Part shown: piece by piece, positions 1 to 9,771 of the stretch
How the letters are laid out: each line of letters opens with the position of its first letter
Position numbering within the stretch: position 1 is the stretch's first letter
Assembly (NCBI RefSeq): GCF_036169555.1
Contig: NZ_CP108032.1
Location: forward strand, 4,030,001 to 4,094,000
DNA: 64,000 nt
Source of the DNA: Streptomyces sp. NBC_00306
Lineage (GTDB): Bacteria; Actinomycetota; Actinomycetes; Streptomycetales; Streptomycetaceae
Direction of reading: 5' to 3'
Position numbers and translations under genes: made by a program
Notes under the pieces: generated by a model
Told to the model about the DNA's origin: nothing
The model's input: only the letters and a program-made list of their open reading frames with translations
Databases searched by the model: none

Positions 1-644
1 CGGATGAGGATCGCGTCGGGGGAGGCGTTGTCGGCAGGTGCGGCGGGCGGCCGGTGCTCCGCGAAGGGATCGTCGTACGACGGGGCTTCACGGCTCTGGG
101 CCCGGTGAGCGGCGTGGGCTTCGTGCGCATGATCCTGGGGGGCCGCCGGGGCCTCAGCACCCTGACCTTCGTGCGAATGGCCGGCCAGGTGCAGCCGCAT
201 CGGTGTCTCACGGGGGTGACCGGCCTCGTGCTGCGGTATCTGGCTCTGCGTAGCCTGCTGTTGTGGGTGCCCGCCCTGGGCGGCGTTGTGCCTCGGGTGG
301 CTGCCCTGCGCCGTGTCGTGCTGCGGGTCCTGGTCGTGCCGCGCCTCAGGGAGCGGGGCTCTGTGAGGGGGGTCGTCGTCCGCCGCGGCAACCCGATCGG
401 CGGGAGGAGCCTCGGACTCCGTCACGGAAGGCGGTGGAGCGGTACGGGAGGCACCGGACCCCACCGGGCGTATGGATGCCACCGGCCGTTTGGGGACGGC
501 GGACCGTTCTCGGCCGGTGCCCTCCGGAGCGTCACCCGATCCGGTGCGACCCTGGTCCGGCTGCCTGCGCGGGGTGAACCAGCCACCCTTGTCGTTTTCG
601 CCTGAAGTGCCGTAGTCGGCCGACGTGGTGGTCGGAGCGTCCAT
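1..644 (-). CDS. His/Gln/Pro-rich protein, N-terminal part only
   Basis: I do not recognise this gene. It reads leftward from ATG at 644 and runs off the window edge with no stop, so only about 214 N-terminal residues are visible. A GAGG-type ribosome site lies about 7 bases upstream of the ATG. The visible part looks disordered: it is rich in Pro, Ala, Gly, Asp and Glu, and residues ~100-200 are strongly His/Gln-enriched, with repeated QH and HP dipeptides. No membrane segment or catalytic motif appears in this part. Such a segment usually precedes a folded or membrane domain in Streptomyces proteins, but that domain would lie outside the window. Codon usage is typical of the genome, which supports a real gene. 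Confidence 0.6.
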   Translation of the reverse strand, partial: MDAPTTTSADYGTSGENDKGGWFTPRRQPDQGRTGSGDAPEGTGRERSAVPKRPVASIRPVGSGASRTAPPPSVTESEAPPADRVAAADDDPPHRAPLPEARHDQDPQHDTAQGSHPRHNAAQGGHPQQQATQSQIPQHEAGHPRETPMRLHLAGHSHEGQGAEAPAAPQDHAHEAHAAHRAQSREAPSYDDPFAEHRPPAAPADNASPDAILI

Positions 645-1395
645 TGTCTGCCTCGCCTCGAACATCTCTCGGTCGGTCCCCGCACTTCCGGTGATTCGGA
701 ACGTGCCTCACTTCCCCGCTTCTGCCCCAGGACCACTTCCAGACCACACTAACCATGGGCCCCGGCTGATTCGGGACGAGCGGGTTCGGAATGTGACGTT
801 GACCGCAGCACCCGTCGACGCAGCATGTCAGCCGGCGCCCCGGCAACGGACAAAGAGCGGAAAGTCCGGGCATCCACACCCGCTTACCCGTTAAGCTCCA
901 ATGCCACCCATGCCTGTTCACCGGGCACCGCCGGGCCGCTGCCGTCATCCGTACCGCCCGTGGAAACACACCAGTTCAACGGCCTCGCGCAGATTGCCCC
1001 CCGCATCGATGTGTGTGGCCACGCCCGAGAGACGCGGTCGGCGTGCACAGCGGCCGCAGTGGGCGCCGACGCAATATCTCTGCGTCGGACATGGAATCAC
1101 CGCATGCAACACATGCGTCCAGACCCATCTCGGACTCTGCACAGAGCCGGTCCGCGATCTTCACGTTTGCGGCCGAGCAGAGAATAGCGGCGGTCATCGC
1201 GGGTGAGTCAACGGTGTCCCCGCATACGGCTGCCCTCGTCTTCCGAGCGCCATGGGGATGTCATCAGCGCGCCATCGGAGAGACACAGCCGGAAGGGTCA
1301 CCCTGTGCGGTCGGTCGCCGTGCGCCCTGTACGCCGAGGCTAGTACCGGGGATTACTCCCGCTGTCAGACGCCATACATCGCTCTGCCCGGCACT
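645..1395. other. Long intergenic stretch, no confident gene
   Basis: About 750 bases separate the leftward gene ending its 5' side at 644 from the rightward membrane protein. Composition is less GC-rich than the neighbours between ~1050 and 1250. Open frames exist, but only one (1009-1206, plus strand, 65 codons) is remotely protein-like. It is Cys/His-rich, with a CxGHG...CxTC arrangement, and has no clear ribosome site. The promoter of the leftward gene should lie just right of 645. I see no tRNA, terminator or mobile element here. Confidence 0.4.
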
Positions 1396-1950
1396 GTGTT
1401 TCACGTGAAACCACTCAGGCGCCCCGCTCGCCGGGCCATCCTCGTCGTCCACGTCGCCGCAGCCGCCGGCTGGCTCGGGCTCACGCTCGGTCTGCTCGCG
1501 CTCGCCATCTCGGCCAACGTCACCGAATCGACCGCCATGATCGAGGCCGCCGCACGATCCATGAAGGTCTTCACCGACTGGCTGGTGCTTCCTGTGGCCC
1601 TGCTGACCCTGCTCAGCGGCCTTGTTCTGTCGCTCGGCACCAAATGGGGGCTGGCACGGCATCGTTGGGTCTACACGAAGTTCTGGCTGACCCTGGTCAC
1701 CATCGCGGCGTCGGCTTTCGCCCTCCGCCCCGGTGTCAACGACGCCGTCGAGACCCTTGCGTCGGGCGCCGCACTGCCCGATCCGCTCGGCCTGATGATG
1801 GGACCGATCGTCTCCTTCAGCGCCTATGTCTTCATGACCGTCATCTCCGTCCTGAAGCCCTGGGGACTCACCCGCCGTGGCCGTCGCCTGCGCAGCGCAA
1901 GCACTTCCGCGAAAGCACTGGACGAGCGATCACTGCGTCAGACAGCCTGA
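1396..1950 (+). CDS. Small DUF2269-like integral membrane protein
   Basis: A protein of about 184 residues dominated by hydrophobic segments. I see four membrane spans, roughly at residues 15-37, 56-78, 90-108 and 130-152, between short polar loops, with a basic Arg-rich C-terminus. The composition resembles the DUF2269 family of four-helix membrane proteins of unknown function. The start is uncertain. The frame is open from 1252, but family-like sequence begins at GTG 1396 or GTG 1405, and this start region coincides exactly with a parS site. No good Shine-Dalgarno sequence precedes either codon. The stop lies 5 bases before the next ATG, so it is probably cotranslated with the GNAT gene. 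Confidence 0.65.
   Translation: MFHVKPLRRPARRAILVVHVAAAAGWLGLTLGLLALAISANVTESTAMIEAAARSMKVFTDWLVLPVALLTLLSGLVLSLGTKWGLARHRWVYTKFWLTLVTIAASAFALRPGVNDAVETLASGAALPDPLGLMMGPIVSFSAYVFMTVISVLKPWGLTRRGRRLRSASTSAKALDERSLRQTA
1398..1411. promoter_or_regulatory. parS site 1 (ParB binding)
   Basis: Perfect 14-bp palindrome GTTTCACGTGAAAC, identical to the Streptomyces parS core. It overlaps the probable translation start of the DUF2269-like gene. Confidence 0.93.
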
Positions 1951-1955
1951 TCCTC

Positions 1956-2813
1956 ATGTCGACACCGCTCCCGGAGCTACCCATCCGCCGTCTCACCAGG
2001 GACGACCTCGTTGCCTGTGCCGATCTTTCCGAAGACCGCGGATGGCCACGCGAGGAACACAAGTGGGGCCTGCTGCTGGCGGCGGGGACGGGGTACGGAA
2101 TCGATGACCCGGCGGGCAAGGGGCTGGTCTCGGCCTCCGTGGTCACGTCGTACGGCCCCGGGCTGTCCGCCATCGGCATGGTCCTGGTCGCACAGCGGTA
2201 CGAACGCCAGGGCATCGGACGTCGCATGATGCAGCAGCTGGTGCGTGAGGCCGGCTCCACCCCGCTCACCCTGCATGCCACCCCCAGCGGCCGTCCGCTG
2301 TACGAGCAGCTGGGCTTCGTCAACGTCGGGCGCGCGGAGATGATCCGAGGCCACTTCCGACCGGACCCGGCCGACACGACGGCCGTGTCCACCCGCCCGG
2401 CAACCGCCGAGGATCTCCCCCGGATCGTCCGCCTGGACACCGAGGTCTTCGGACTGGACCGCACCCACATGATCACGCGCCTGCCGGCCTTTGCGGACCA
2501 GCTCCGCGTTGCAGAGGACGAAGGCGTGCTGACCGGCTATGCCGCGGCCTGGCCGAACATGGAGACGCATGTCATCGGTCCACTGATCGCCCGCGACACG
2601 GATACGGCCAAGGCTCTGATCACCTCGCTCGCTCCGGCCACGGACAGGCCTTTCCGGACGGACATCGATGTACGCCACGAGGAATTGCTGACCTGGTTGA
2701 AGGAGCGCGGCCTCGAACCGATCGCCTTCAACGCCGTCATGACCTACGGAATCGACGATCTCCCCGGCGATTGGACCCGCCGTTTTGCACCGCTCTCGGT
2801 GGCCGCAGGCTAG
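1956..2813 (+). CDS. GNAT family N-acetyltransferase, two-domain
   Basis: A 285-residue protein starting at ATG 1956. The N-terminal half is a GNAT fold: the acetyl-CoA pyrophosphate loop appears as QRYERQGIGRRMM (consensus Q/RxxGxG/A) near residues 80-92, followed by a YEQLGF motif typical of the last GNAT helix and strand. The C-terminal half, from ~residue 145, begins RPATAEDLPRIVRLD and resembles the second domain of YitH/HypE-type acetyltransferases. Substrate is unknown; amino groups of small molecules or proteins are the usual targets. It begins 5 bases after the membrane gene stop. An in-frame opening continues upstream to 1644 but is a shadow of that gene. Confidence 0.85.
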   Translation: MSTPLPELPIRRLTRDDLVACADLSEDRGWPREEHKWGLLLAAGTGYGIDDPAGKGLVSASVVTSYGPGLSAIGMVLVAQRYERQGIGRRMMQQLVREAGSTPLTLHATPSGRPLYEQLGFVNVGRAEMIRGHFRPDPADTTAVSTRPATAEDLPRIVRLDTEVFGLDRTHMITRLPAFADQLRVAEDEGVLTGYAAAWPNMETHVIGPLIARDTDTAKALITSLAPATDRPFRTDIDVRHEELLTWLKERGLEPIAFNAVMTYGIDDLPGDWTRRFAPLSVAAG

Positions 2814-2914
2814 AACTCGCAGGTCAGGGGAGCGCAGATGATTGCAAACGCGGAATATTGCGCGTGTCGTCTATCGTTGACGAGGTAGCCGCTCGGGCTG
2901 GAGGAGGAAGACAG

Positions 2915-3373
2915 ATGACCGCGACCGATCCCGCGCTCACCGCGCTCTCCCAGAGCTGGTGCGCTCTGTCGCTGCTCCACGGGAGGATCGAGGCCCACAT
3001 CGAGCGGGCACTCGAGAGCAAGCACGGTCTGAGCATGCGCGAGTACTCACTCCTCGACGTCCTCAGCCGCCAGCACAGCGGCCCTGGCGGACACCTCCAG
3101 ATGAAGCAGGTGGCCGACGCCGTCGTGCTCAGCCAGAGCGCCACGACCCGGCTGGTCACCCGTCTCGAGGACCGTGGCCTGCTGACCCGGTACCTCTGCG
3201 ACACCGACCGGCGCGGCATCTACACGGACGTGACCGAGACGGGCCTCACCCTGCTTGCCGAGGCCCGCCCCACCAACGACTCGGCGCTGCGCGAGGCTCT
3301 CGACGAGGCCGCCAAGGTTCCGGAGCTCGCTCCCCTGGTCCGCACCGTCGAGGAACTCCGGGTCCCCGCGTAA
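2915..3373 (+). CDS. MarR family transcriptional regulator
   Basis: A 152-residue protein from ATG 2915, preceded by an excellent GGAGGAGG ribosome site. It has the winged-helix layout of MarR: an N-terminal dimerisation helix, recognition region LQMKQVADAVVLSQSATTR at ~62-80, then RLEDRGLLTR and a wing containing D-x-R-R-G-I-Y (about residues 94-100), the conserved DxRR signature. MarR proteins repress efflux or stress genes and release DNA on ligand or oxidant binding. The flanking acetyltransferases and the nearby membrane protein are plausible targets, but that is inference. A separate promoter likely lies at 2820-2900, where there is a short AT-richer stretch. Confidence 0.9.
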   Translation: MTATDPALTALSQSWCALSLLHGRIEAHIERALESKHGLSMREYSLLDVLSRQHSGPGGHLQMKQVADAVVLSQSATTRLVTRLEDRGLLTRYLCDTDRRGIYTDVTETGLTLLAEARPTNDSALREALDEAAKVPELAPLVRTVEELRVPA

Positions 3374-3383
3374 TCTGCCGATC

Positions 3384-3836
3384 ATGAGTGATCTGGAAAT
3401 ACGGGCCGCTGTACTCGACGACATCCCGGAGATCGTGGCGATGCTCGCCGACGACCCACTGGGCGCTCAGCGCGAGTCACCGGACGACATGGCCCCGTAC
3501 CACGCGGCATTCGAGCGCCTTGCCCGGGATCCGAACCAGATCCTCGCGGTGGCCGCCCGCCATGACCGCGTCGTCGGCACCCTCCAGCTCACGATCATCC
3601 CCGGACTGTCGCGGCGTGGCTCCACGCGATCCATCATCGAGGGTGTCCGCATCCACGCCGACGAACGCGGCAGCGGCCTCGGCACGCGGCTCATCGAGTG
3701 GGCGATCGACGAGTCGCGCCGACAGGACTGCCGGCTCGTCCAGCTGACCTCGGACGCTTCCCGGACCGACGCCCGTCGCTTCTACGAGAGGCTGGGCTTC
3801 GAGGCGTCCCACGTCGGGTTCAAGCTCCAGCTCTGA
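3384..3836 (+). CDS. GNAT family N-acetyltransferase
   Basis: A 150-residue single-domain acetyltransferase starting at ATG 3384, 10 bases after the marR stop, so probably in the same transcript. The sequence shows an N-terminal IRAAVLDDIPEIVAM helix, the beta4 strand with GVRIHADERGSGLGTRL carrying the R/QxxGxG/A acetyl-CoA loop at ~93-98, and the C-terminal DARRFYERLGFEASHVGF signature. Length and motif order match small stand-alone GNATs. Substrate cannot be told from sequence; pairing with a MarR regulator suggests detoxification of an amine compound. Confidence 0.88.
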   Translation: MSDLEIRAAVLDDIPEIVAMLADDPLGAQRESPDDMAPYHAAFERLARDPNQILAVAARHDRVVGTLQLTIIPGLSRRGSTRSIIEGVRIHADERGSGLGTRLIEWAIDESRRQDCRLVQLTSDASRTDARRFYERLGFEASHVGFKLQL

Positions 3837-3861
3837 ACAATTCTCCGCCCAGGGAGTCCGC

Positions 3862-5184
3862 GTGCATTCGATCAGCGACGAGCAACGCCGTATCCGGCTC
3901 GGCCGTCGGCATCGTCTGGCCCCCTCCACACGAGGGGACGACCCGGTGGAGGCAGCGGACGCGGTGGTCGCGCTGCATGCCACCGATGCCGCGACAGTGT
4001 TCCTCTCCGCCTGCGCCCGCCTCTCGACGCCGGGTATCGAGGCTGTGGAACAGGCTCTCTACGACGACGTGACACTGGTCCGGCTGCTCTCCATGCGCCG
4101 CACCTTGTTCGCCGTCTCCGCCGAACTCGCGCCGTACGTCGAGGCATCCACGGCCCACGCCATCGCGGTCAAGGAGCGCAGCACTCTCCTCGCGCATCTG
4201 GAGGAGGACGGCGGTGGCCTGGACGCGCGCTGGCTCGCCGAGGCGGAGGAGGCGGTTCTCGCCGCTCTTGTCCGGGGTGGCCCCGCCACGGGCACCCAGC
4301 TCTCCGCCAGCGTCCCCGCTCTGCGGACGAAGATCACTGTCTTCCCCGGCAAGAAGTACGAGACGGTGCAGGGCGTCGCCACGCGTGTAATCAGGGTGCT
4401 CGCCGCCGACGGCCGCATTCGCCGCGACCGGCCCCGAGGCTCCTGGACCTCCAGTCAGTTCCGCTGGACCGCCGGCCGGACCTGGCCGGCGGTGGATGCG
4501 GCCGAGGCCCGTGCCGAACTGGCACGCCGCTGGCTGCTCGCGTACGGCCCCGCCACCGAAGCGGATATGAAGTGGTGGACGGGATGGAGCCTCGGCCACG
4601 TACGCAAGGCGCTGATCGCCGTCGCCGCCGAGGAGGTCGGGCTCGAGGGTGGTGCGACCGGTTATGTGGCCCCCGGCGACCTCGGGCCCGACGTCGCACC
4701 GGAGCCCTGGGCGGCATTGCTGCCGGGACTCGACCCCAGCGCCATGGCCTGGGCTGACCGTGGCTTCCACCTCGACGCGGAGCACCGCTCGGCCCTCTTC
4801 GACCGCTCGGGCAACATCGGCCCGACGGTGTGGTGGAACGGCCGCATCATCGGTGGCTGGGCTCAACGGCCGGACGGCGATGTCGTCTGGCGCCTGCTCA
4901 CCGATGCCGGCCGTGAGGCCACCGCTGCTGTCGAAACGGAAGCCTCCCGGCTGGCGGGGTGGGCGATGCCCGGATCACCCCTCGGTTCCGTACGCCCCTG
5001 GAGCGCGAGTTGTCGGCCTAGACTCCGTCCACGGCTGCGCACGTTTCACGTGAAACATCGACCGGAACTGCATGGAGAGGCTCGCAAACTGCATGGAAAG
5101 GCTCGCAAGGGCCGGCTTCACAGCGGCAGTCCGCGCCAGCCCTCCGGGTCCACTCCACCCGGCACCCCGCCGTCCGGCTCATAG
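3862..5184 (+). CDS. Winged-helix AlkZ-like protein, C-terminus apparently frameshifted
   Basis: GTG start at 3862 after AGGGAG. The protein belongs to the winged-helix DNA-binding domain family (HTH_42, related to the DNA glycosylase AlkZ, which unhooks alkylated or cross-linked bases). It is recognisable by the N-terminal D-x-V-E-A-A-D/VVALHATD helix, RRTLFAV, and the W-x-x-x-R-x-W and NG-x-IIGGW segments. As read, the frame runs to 5184, but after ~residue 365 it turns Arg/Pro/Ser-rich and overlaps the convergent hydrolase gene. In the alternative frame from the G-rich run at ~4953-4963, the sequence continues as DARITPRFRTPLERELSA with a stop at 5019-5021, which looks like the true family C-terminus. 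A one-base change in that run, or a sequencing error, is the likely explanation. Confidence 0.8.
   Translation: MHSISDEQRRIRLGRRHRLAPSTRGDDPVEAADAVVALHATDAATVFLSACARLSTPGIEAVEQALYDDVTLVRLLSMRRTLFAVSAELAPYVEASTAHAIAVKERSTLLAHLEEDGGGLDARWLAEAEEAVLAALVRGGPATGTQLSASVPALRTKITVFPGKKYETVQGVATRVIRVLAADGRIRRDRPRGSWTSSQFRWTAGRTWPAVDAAEARAELARRWLLAYGPATEADMKWWTGWSLGHVRKALIAVAAEEVGLEGGATGYVAPGDLGPDVAPEPWAALLPGLDPSAMAWADRGFHLDAEHRSALFDRSGNIGPTVWWNGRIIGGWAQRPDGDVVWRLLTDAGREATAAVETEASRLAGWAMPGSPLGSVRPWSASCRPRLRPRLRTFHVKHRPELHGEARKLHGKARKGRLHSGSPRQPSGSTPPGTPPSGS
5043..5056. promoter_or_regulatory. parS site 2 (ParB binding)
   Basis: Perfect GTTTCACGTGAAAC. It falls 22 bases after the probable original stop (5021) of the AlkZ-like gene, in the gap before the convergent hydrolase. 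Only the frameshifted reading puts it inside a coding sequence. Confidence 0.93.
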
Positions 5185-6500
5185 GGCTCCCGGGTGAAGA
5201 CGAACGACCCCAGGTCGAGATGCAGGACCGAACCGTCCTCTCGGCGCACCACACGCAGGGTCTCGCCGGCGTAGTAGCCGTTCTGGCCGGTCCACGTACC
5301 GTCCTCCTCCGCGGTGAACCGTGCTCCCCTGCCGACGCCCTGCAACGGCAGCAGTTCCAGACCGCGGTCGGCGAGCAGCCGCAGCCCGAAGGAGTAAGTT
5401 CCCCAGTACCAGGGCCCGGTCAGCGCCAGGAGCTCCTGATCGACCTCCGGCAGTGGCTTCCAGGACTCGGGGATGCGGGGCTCGGCCTCCGAGACGATGC
5501 CCACGAGATCGGCCGCGACAGTCGCTGTGAGCGGCCCTGAAGTGGCATTGGCGAGCGCGACGGCTGCGACCCCGTCATCGACACTCACCCACAGGCCCGC
5601 GACGAATCCGGGTAGCGAGCCTGTGTGCCCCACGAGGGTGCGGCCGCCCTTCCGCACGATCTGCACACCCAGCCCGTAGGTGCCCTCCCAGTCCCCGCTC
5701 TCCAGGGGCACGGACGGTGTCCGCATCTCCCGTACCGACGACTCCCGCAGGACGCGCTCGTCGCCCTCGGCGAGAAAGACGGCGAACCGGCAGAGGTCGG
5801 TGACTGTCGACCAGAGCTGTCCGGCCGGCGCCATCAGGCCGAGGTCCTCGGACGGTTCGGGCAGCAGCACATCGGCCCAGGGGTGCACGGCCCATCCACC
5901 GGCGTGCGGAGCCTCGGGCCGAGTGCTCGTACGGCTGAGGCCCAGGGGTTCCAGAATCTCCCCGCGCAGCACGTCCTCCCAGGAAGCACCGCGTACCGCC
6001 TCGATCAACGATCCGAGCAGCGTGTAACCGGGGTTGGAGTAGTGGTGGCGCCGCCCGACAGGGTGCATACGCGACCCCTCACCCAGCACATCGCCGAGAT
6101 CCGGACGCTGAGAGCCCGGTGTCCTCTCCCACCACGGCGCCGGGGACTCGGCGCTCAACCCGGCACTGTGACCCAGGAGTTGGGCGATCGTCACGTCCCC
6201 CACGCCGGTACCGGACAGATGCTTCTCCAGGGGGTCACCGAGATCGAGCAGCCCCTCGTCCCGCAGCCTCATCACCAGGACGGCGGTGAACGTCTTGGTG
6301 ATCGAGCCGATGCGGTACTGGGTGTCGGCGTCCGGACCGTGGCCGTCGACGGAGGTGCGGGATCCCGTCCACGCCAAGTGCCCCTCACGCGCCACCCCGG
6401 CGACGAAAGAGGGCGCACGCCCTTCGGTCTGGGCGACCGCGATGCGGTGCAGCAAAGCCCGCTTGGTGGCGGGGAGGAACTCGGTAAAGGGTGAGGTCAT
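5118..6500 (-). CDS. Serine hydrolase, class C beta-lactamase/PBP4* family
   Basis: A 460-residue protein read leftward from ATG 6500. The serine beta-lactamase fold is clear: S-I-T-K at ~66-69 provides the catalytic Ser and Lys (SxxK), Y-S-N at ~153-155 is the YxN element, and H-T-G near 303 stands in for KTG. This HTG variant is common in esterase- or peptidase-like members rather than true cephalosporinases. No export signal is obvious at the N-terminus, so a cytoplasmic or esterase role is more likely than resistance. A C-terminal ~100-residue beta-rich domain follows. It is convergent with the AlkZ-like gene. Confidence 0.88.
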   Translation of the reverse strand: MTSPFTEFLPATKRALLHRIAVAQTEGRAPSFVAGVAREGHLAWTGSRTSVDGHGPDADTQYRIGSITKTFTAVLVMRLRDEGLLDLGDPLEKHLSGTGVGDVTIAQLLGHSAGLSAESPAPWWERTPGSQRPDLGDVLGEGSRMHPVGRRHHYSNPGYTLLGSLIEAVRGASWEDVLRGEILEPLGLSRTSTRPEAPHAGGWAVHPWADVLLPEPSEDLGLMAPAGQLWSTVTDLCRFAVFLAEGDERVLRESSVREMRTPSVPLESGDWEGTYGLGVQIVRKGGRTLVGHTGSLPGFVAGLWVSVDDGVAAVALANATSGPLTATVAADLVGIVSEAEPRIPESWKPLPEVDQELLALTGPWYWGTYSFGLRLLADRGLELLPLQGVGRGARFTAEEDGTWTGQNGYYAGETLRVVRREDGSVLHLDLGSFVFTREPYEPDGGVPGGVDPEGWRGLPL

Positions 6501-6735
6501 GAGGCAGGTCTACCGGCGGCACCCCGTCACGTCGACCGCATTCCCCGGCATTTCGCGACGCGCGGAAGAGGCGACCGGAGGCCCCGGCAGGCTCCGCGAC
6601 GGGCCGCGTCTCCAGGGCTGCAGGGTCTCGCCACGAGCACAGGGGAACCACGTGTGAGCTCAGACCGCCCGCCGATGAGTTTCCCGCGGCGCGCCGGTCT
6701 GTACGGGGGAGACCGACTCACGGAAGGCTGGCGCC

Positions 6736-7299
6736 GTGCGGAAATTGATCTACGGCATGAACGTGTCCCTGGACGGCTACATCGCCGCGCCCGGCGACGA
6801 CATCGGCTGGGGCGTGCCGAGCGACGAGCTGTTCGCGTTCTGGTCCGACCAGTTGCAGGCGACCGACCTGACGCTGTACGGGCGCAAGTTGTGGCAGACG
6901 ATGAGCTCCTACTGGCCGACCGGCGACCAGCAGCCCAACGCCACCCCGGCGGAGATCGAGTTCGCTCGCCGATGGCGGGACATGTCGAAGGTGGTGTTCT
7001 CCTCGACTATCGACCAGGTCGACTGGAACACCCGTCTGGTCACCGGCGACGCGGTCGCCGAGATCGCCCGGCTCAAGGCCGAGGACGGCGGCCCGATGGA
7101 CATCGGCGGCGCGACGCTCGCCGGGGCGGCCATGCGGGCCGGGCTGATCGACGAGTACGTGCTGGCCACCGTGCCGGTCCTGGTGGGTGGCGGCAAGCCG
7201 TTCTTCACCGCGCTGGACAGCTGGGTGAACCTGAATCTGGTGGAGACGCGGACGTTTCCCGGCGGCGTGGTCCTGACCAGGTACGAGACGAGGCGCTGA
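6736..7299 (+). CDS. Dihydrofolate reductase-like (RibD C-terminal) protein
   Basis: A 187-residue protein from GTG 6736, with GGAAGG about 10 bases upstream. It opens with the family hallmark M-N-V-S-L-D-G-Y-I, has LYGRKLWQTM at ~46-55 and a D-I-G-G-A-T-L motif near 121-127 that shapes the NADPH site of the RibD C-terminal/DHFR fold. The family reduces pteridine or related substrates with NADPH; the real substrate of these stand-alone actinobacterial members is unknown. It is flanked on the left by 235 bases without a gene and on the right by a decayed dehydrogenase end, suggesting this spot has seen gene gain and loss. Confidence 0.87.
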   Translation: MRKLIYGMNVSLDGYIAAPGDDIGWGVPSDELFAFWSDQLQATDLTLYGRKLWQTMSSYWPTGDQQPNATPAEIEFARRWRDMSKVVFSSTIDQVDWNTRLVTGDAVAEIARLKAEDGGPMDIGGATLAGAAMRAGLIDEYVLATVPVLVGGGKPFFTALDSWVNLNLVETRTFPGGVVLTRYETRR

Positions 7300-7320
7300 G
7301 CGCCCGTCCGGGAGCTTCGC

Positions 7321-7492
7321 GGGGGTATCGCCCCTGTCCGCGATGACATTCCCGAACTCCTGCCGGATGCGCTCTCCGGGGCCCTCGATGCGGGGGCCGT
7401 CTTCGACCGTGCCGTCCCCCCTGGCCGAGGTGCCGGACGGCTATCGGGCGATGGACGACCGGTCGGCGCGGAAGGTGCGCATCACCTTCTGA
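7321..7492 (+). pseudogene. C-terminal remnant of a zinc-type alcohol dehydrogenase, frameshifted
   Basis: Read in frame from 7321, the DNA gives GGIAPVRDDIPELLPDALSG and then a stretch ending VFDRAV. After one extra C in the six-C run at 7416-7421 it continues PLAEVPDGYRAMDDRSARKV to a stop at 7490-7492. This is the typical last ~57 residues of GroES-like alcohol dehydrogenases (…VFD-x-x-x-PL-x-x-V-x-x-GY-x-AMD-x-R…). The catalytic and cofactor domains are absent, so this is a degraded fragment. There is no start codon or ribosome site. Confidence 0.72.
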
Positions 7493-7550
7493 GCGAGGGG
7501 CCGGCGGCACGGGCGCGGTTCCTCCTATGCCGCGCGGCGCCCTCGCGATG

Positions 7551-8183
7551 TCAGGCAGCGCGCTTCACGTGGCGGACCAGCCACATCAGCAGGGCGTCCA
7601 GGTCGGCGGCGGCCGAGAGGACCCGGTCGACCGCCTCGGGGGTGTGCAGCCACTCCTCGCAGCCGAGGGGACGCGCGGCGATCAGAGAACGGTGGCGCAG
7701 CAGGTTCGTACGGGGATGGTCTGTCGGATAGCCGCGCGGAGGGCGTTTCATCACGTCCCCGGAGATGTCGTAGCCCTTCTTCCGCACGTCCTCGACGATG
7801 GCGGACAGTTCGCGGCCGCTCCCCTCGGAGTCCACGGCTTTGCGGAACATGTCCACCTGGCCGGGGTCGGGGTACCACCAGGCACCCTGGATCCGCAGGC
7901 CGTCCAGGGAGAACCGGAGACCGATCTCGATCTTGCGGCCGAGCCGGATCACCGCGCTCTGGTGCTGCCACCACCAGGAGTCGGTGCGGTAGTGCCAGAC
8001 GGAGAAGTCCTCGTACCGGGGGTCGGTGTCCGCGACCTCGTTGAGAAGGGCGATCATCGGCTGCCGGACCAGGCGTTCGCGGTCCGCGCGGCAGCGCTCG
8101 CGGGTCGCATGGGTCGGTTCGCCCTGGAGCTGCCACAACACGTCCATGGCCTGCTCCGGCCAGCCGGTGAACTGTCCGCGCAT
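7551..8183 (-). CDS. DUF2461 domain protein
   Basis: About 210 residues, leftward. I prefer ATG 8183 (MRGQFTGWPEQAMDVL), since the frame above it (GTG 8201) adds only six unconserved residues; neither has a clear ribosome site. The sequence fits the DUF2461/TIGR02453 family: Arg- and Asp-rich N-terminal helices, the YEDFSVWHYRTD…WWWQ core, and the conserved closing element in which an Asp-His-Pro-Arg run precedes L-L-R-H-R-S-L. Function is unknown in the family. The protein is soluble with no signal sequence. It lies just downstream of dnaB on the same strand, with about 100 bases between them. Confidence 0.8.
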   Translation of the reverse strand: MRGQFTGWPEQAMDVLWQLQGEPTHATRERCRADRERLVRQPMIALLNEVADTDPRYEDFSVWHYRTDSWWWQHQSAVIRLGRKIEIGLRFSLDGLRIQGAWWYPDPGQVDMFRKAVDSEGSGRELSAIVEDVRKKGYDISGDVMKRPPRGYPTDHPRTNLLRHRSLIAARPLGCEEWLHTPEAVDRVLSAAADLDALLMWLVRHVKRAA

Positions 8184-8286
8184 GCGCGGAGAATAGCCCA
8201 CCCATGAGCCGCGCGCGGAGAGTGAGACGGGCAGTGAGGCGTGGCCCGGACAGTGGGGTTGTGCAGCCGAAACTTGCAGGCACGAC

Positions 8287-9771
<1,485 letters not shown>

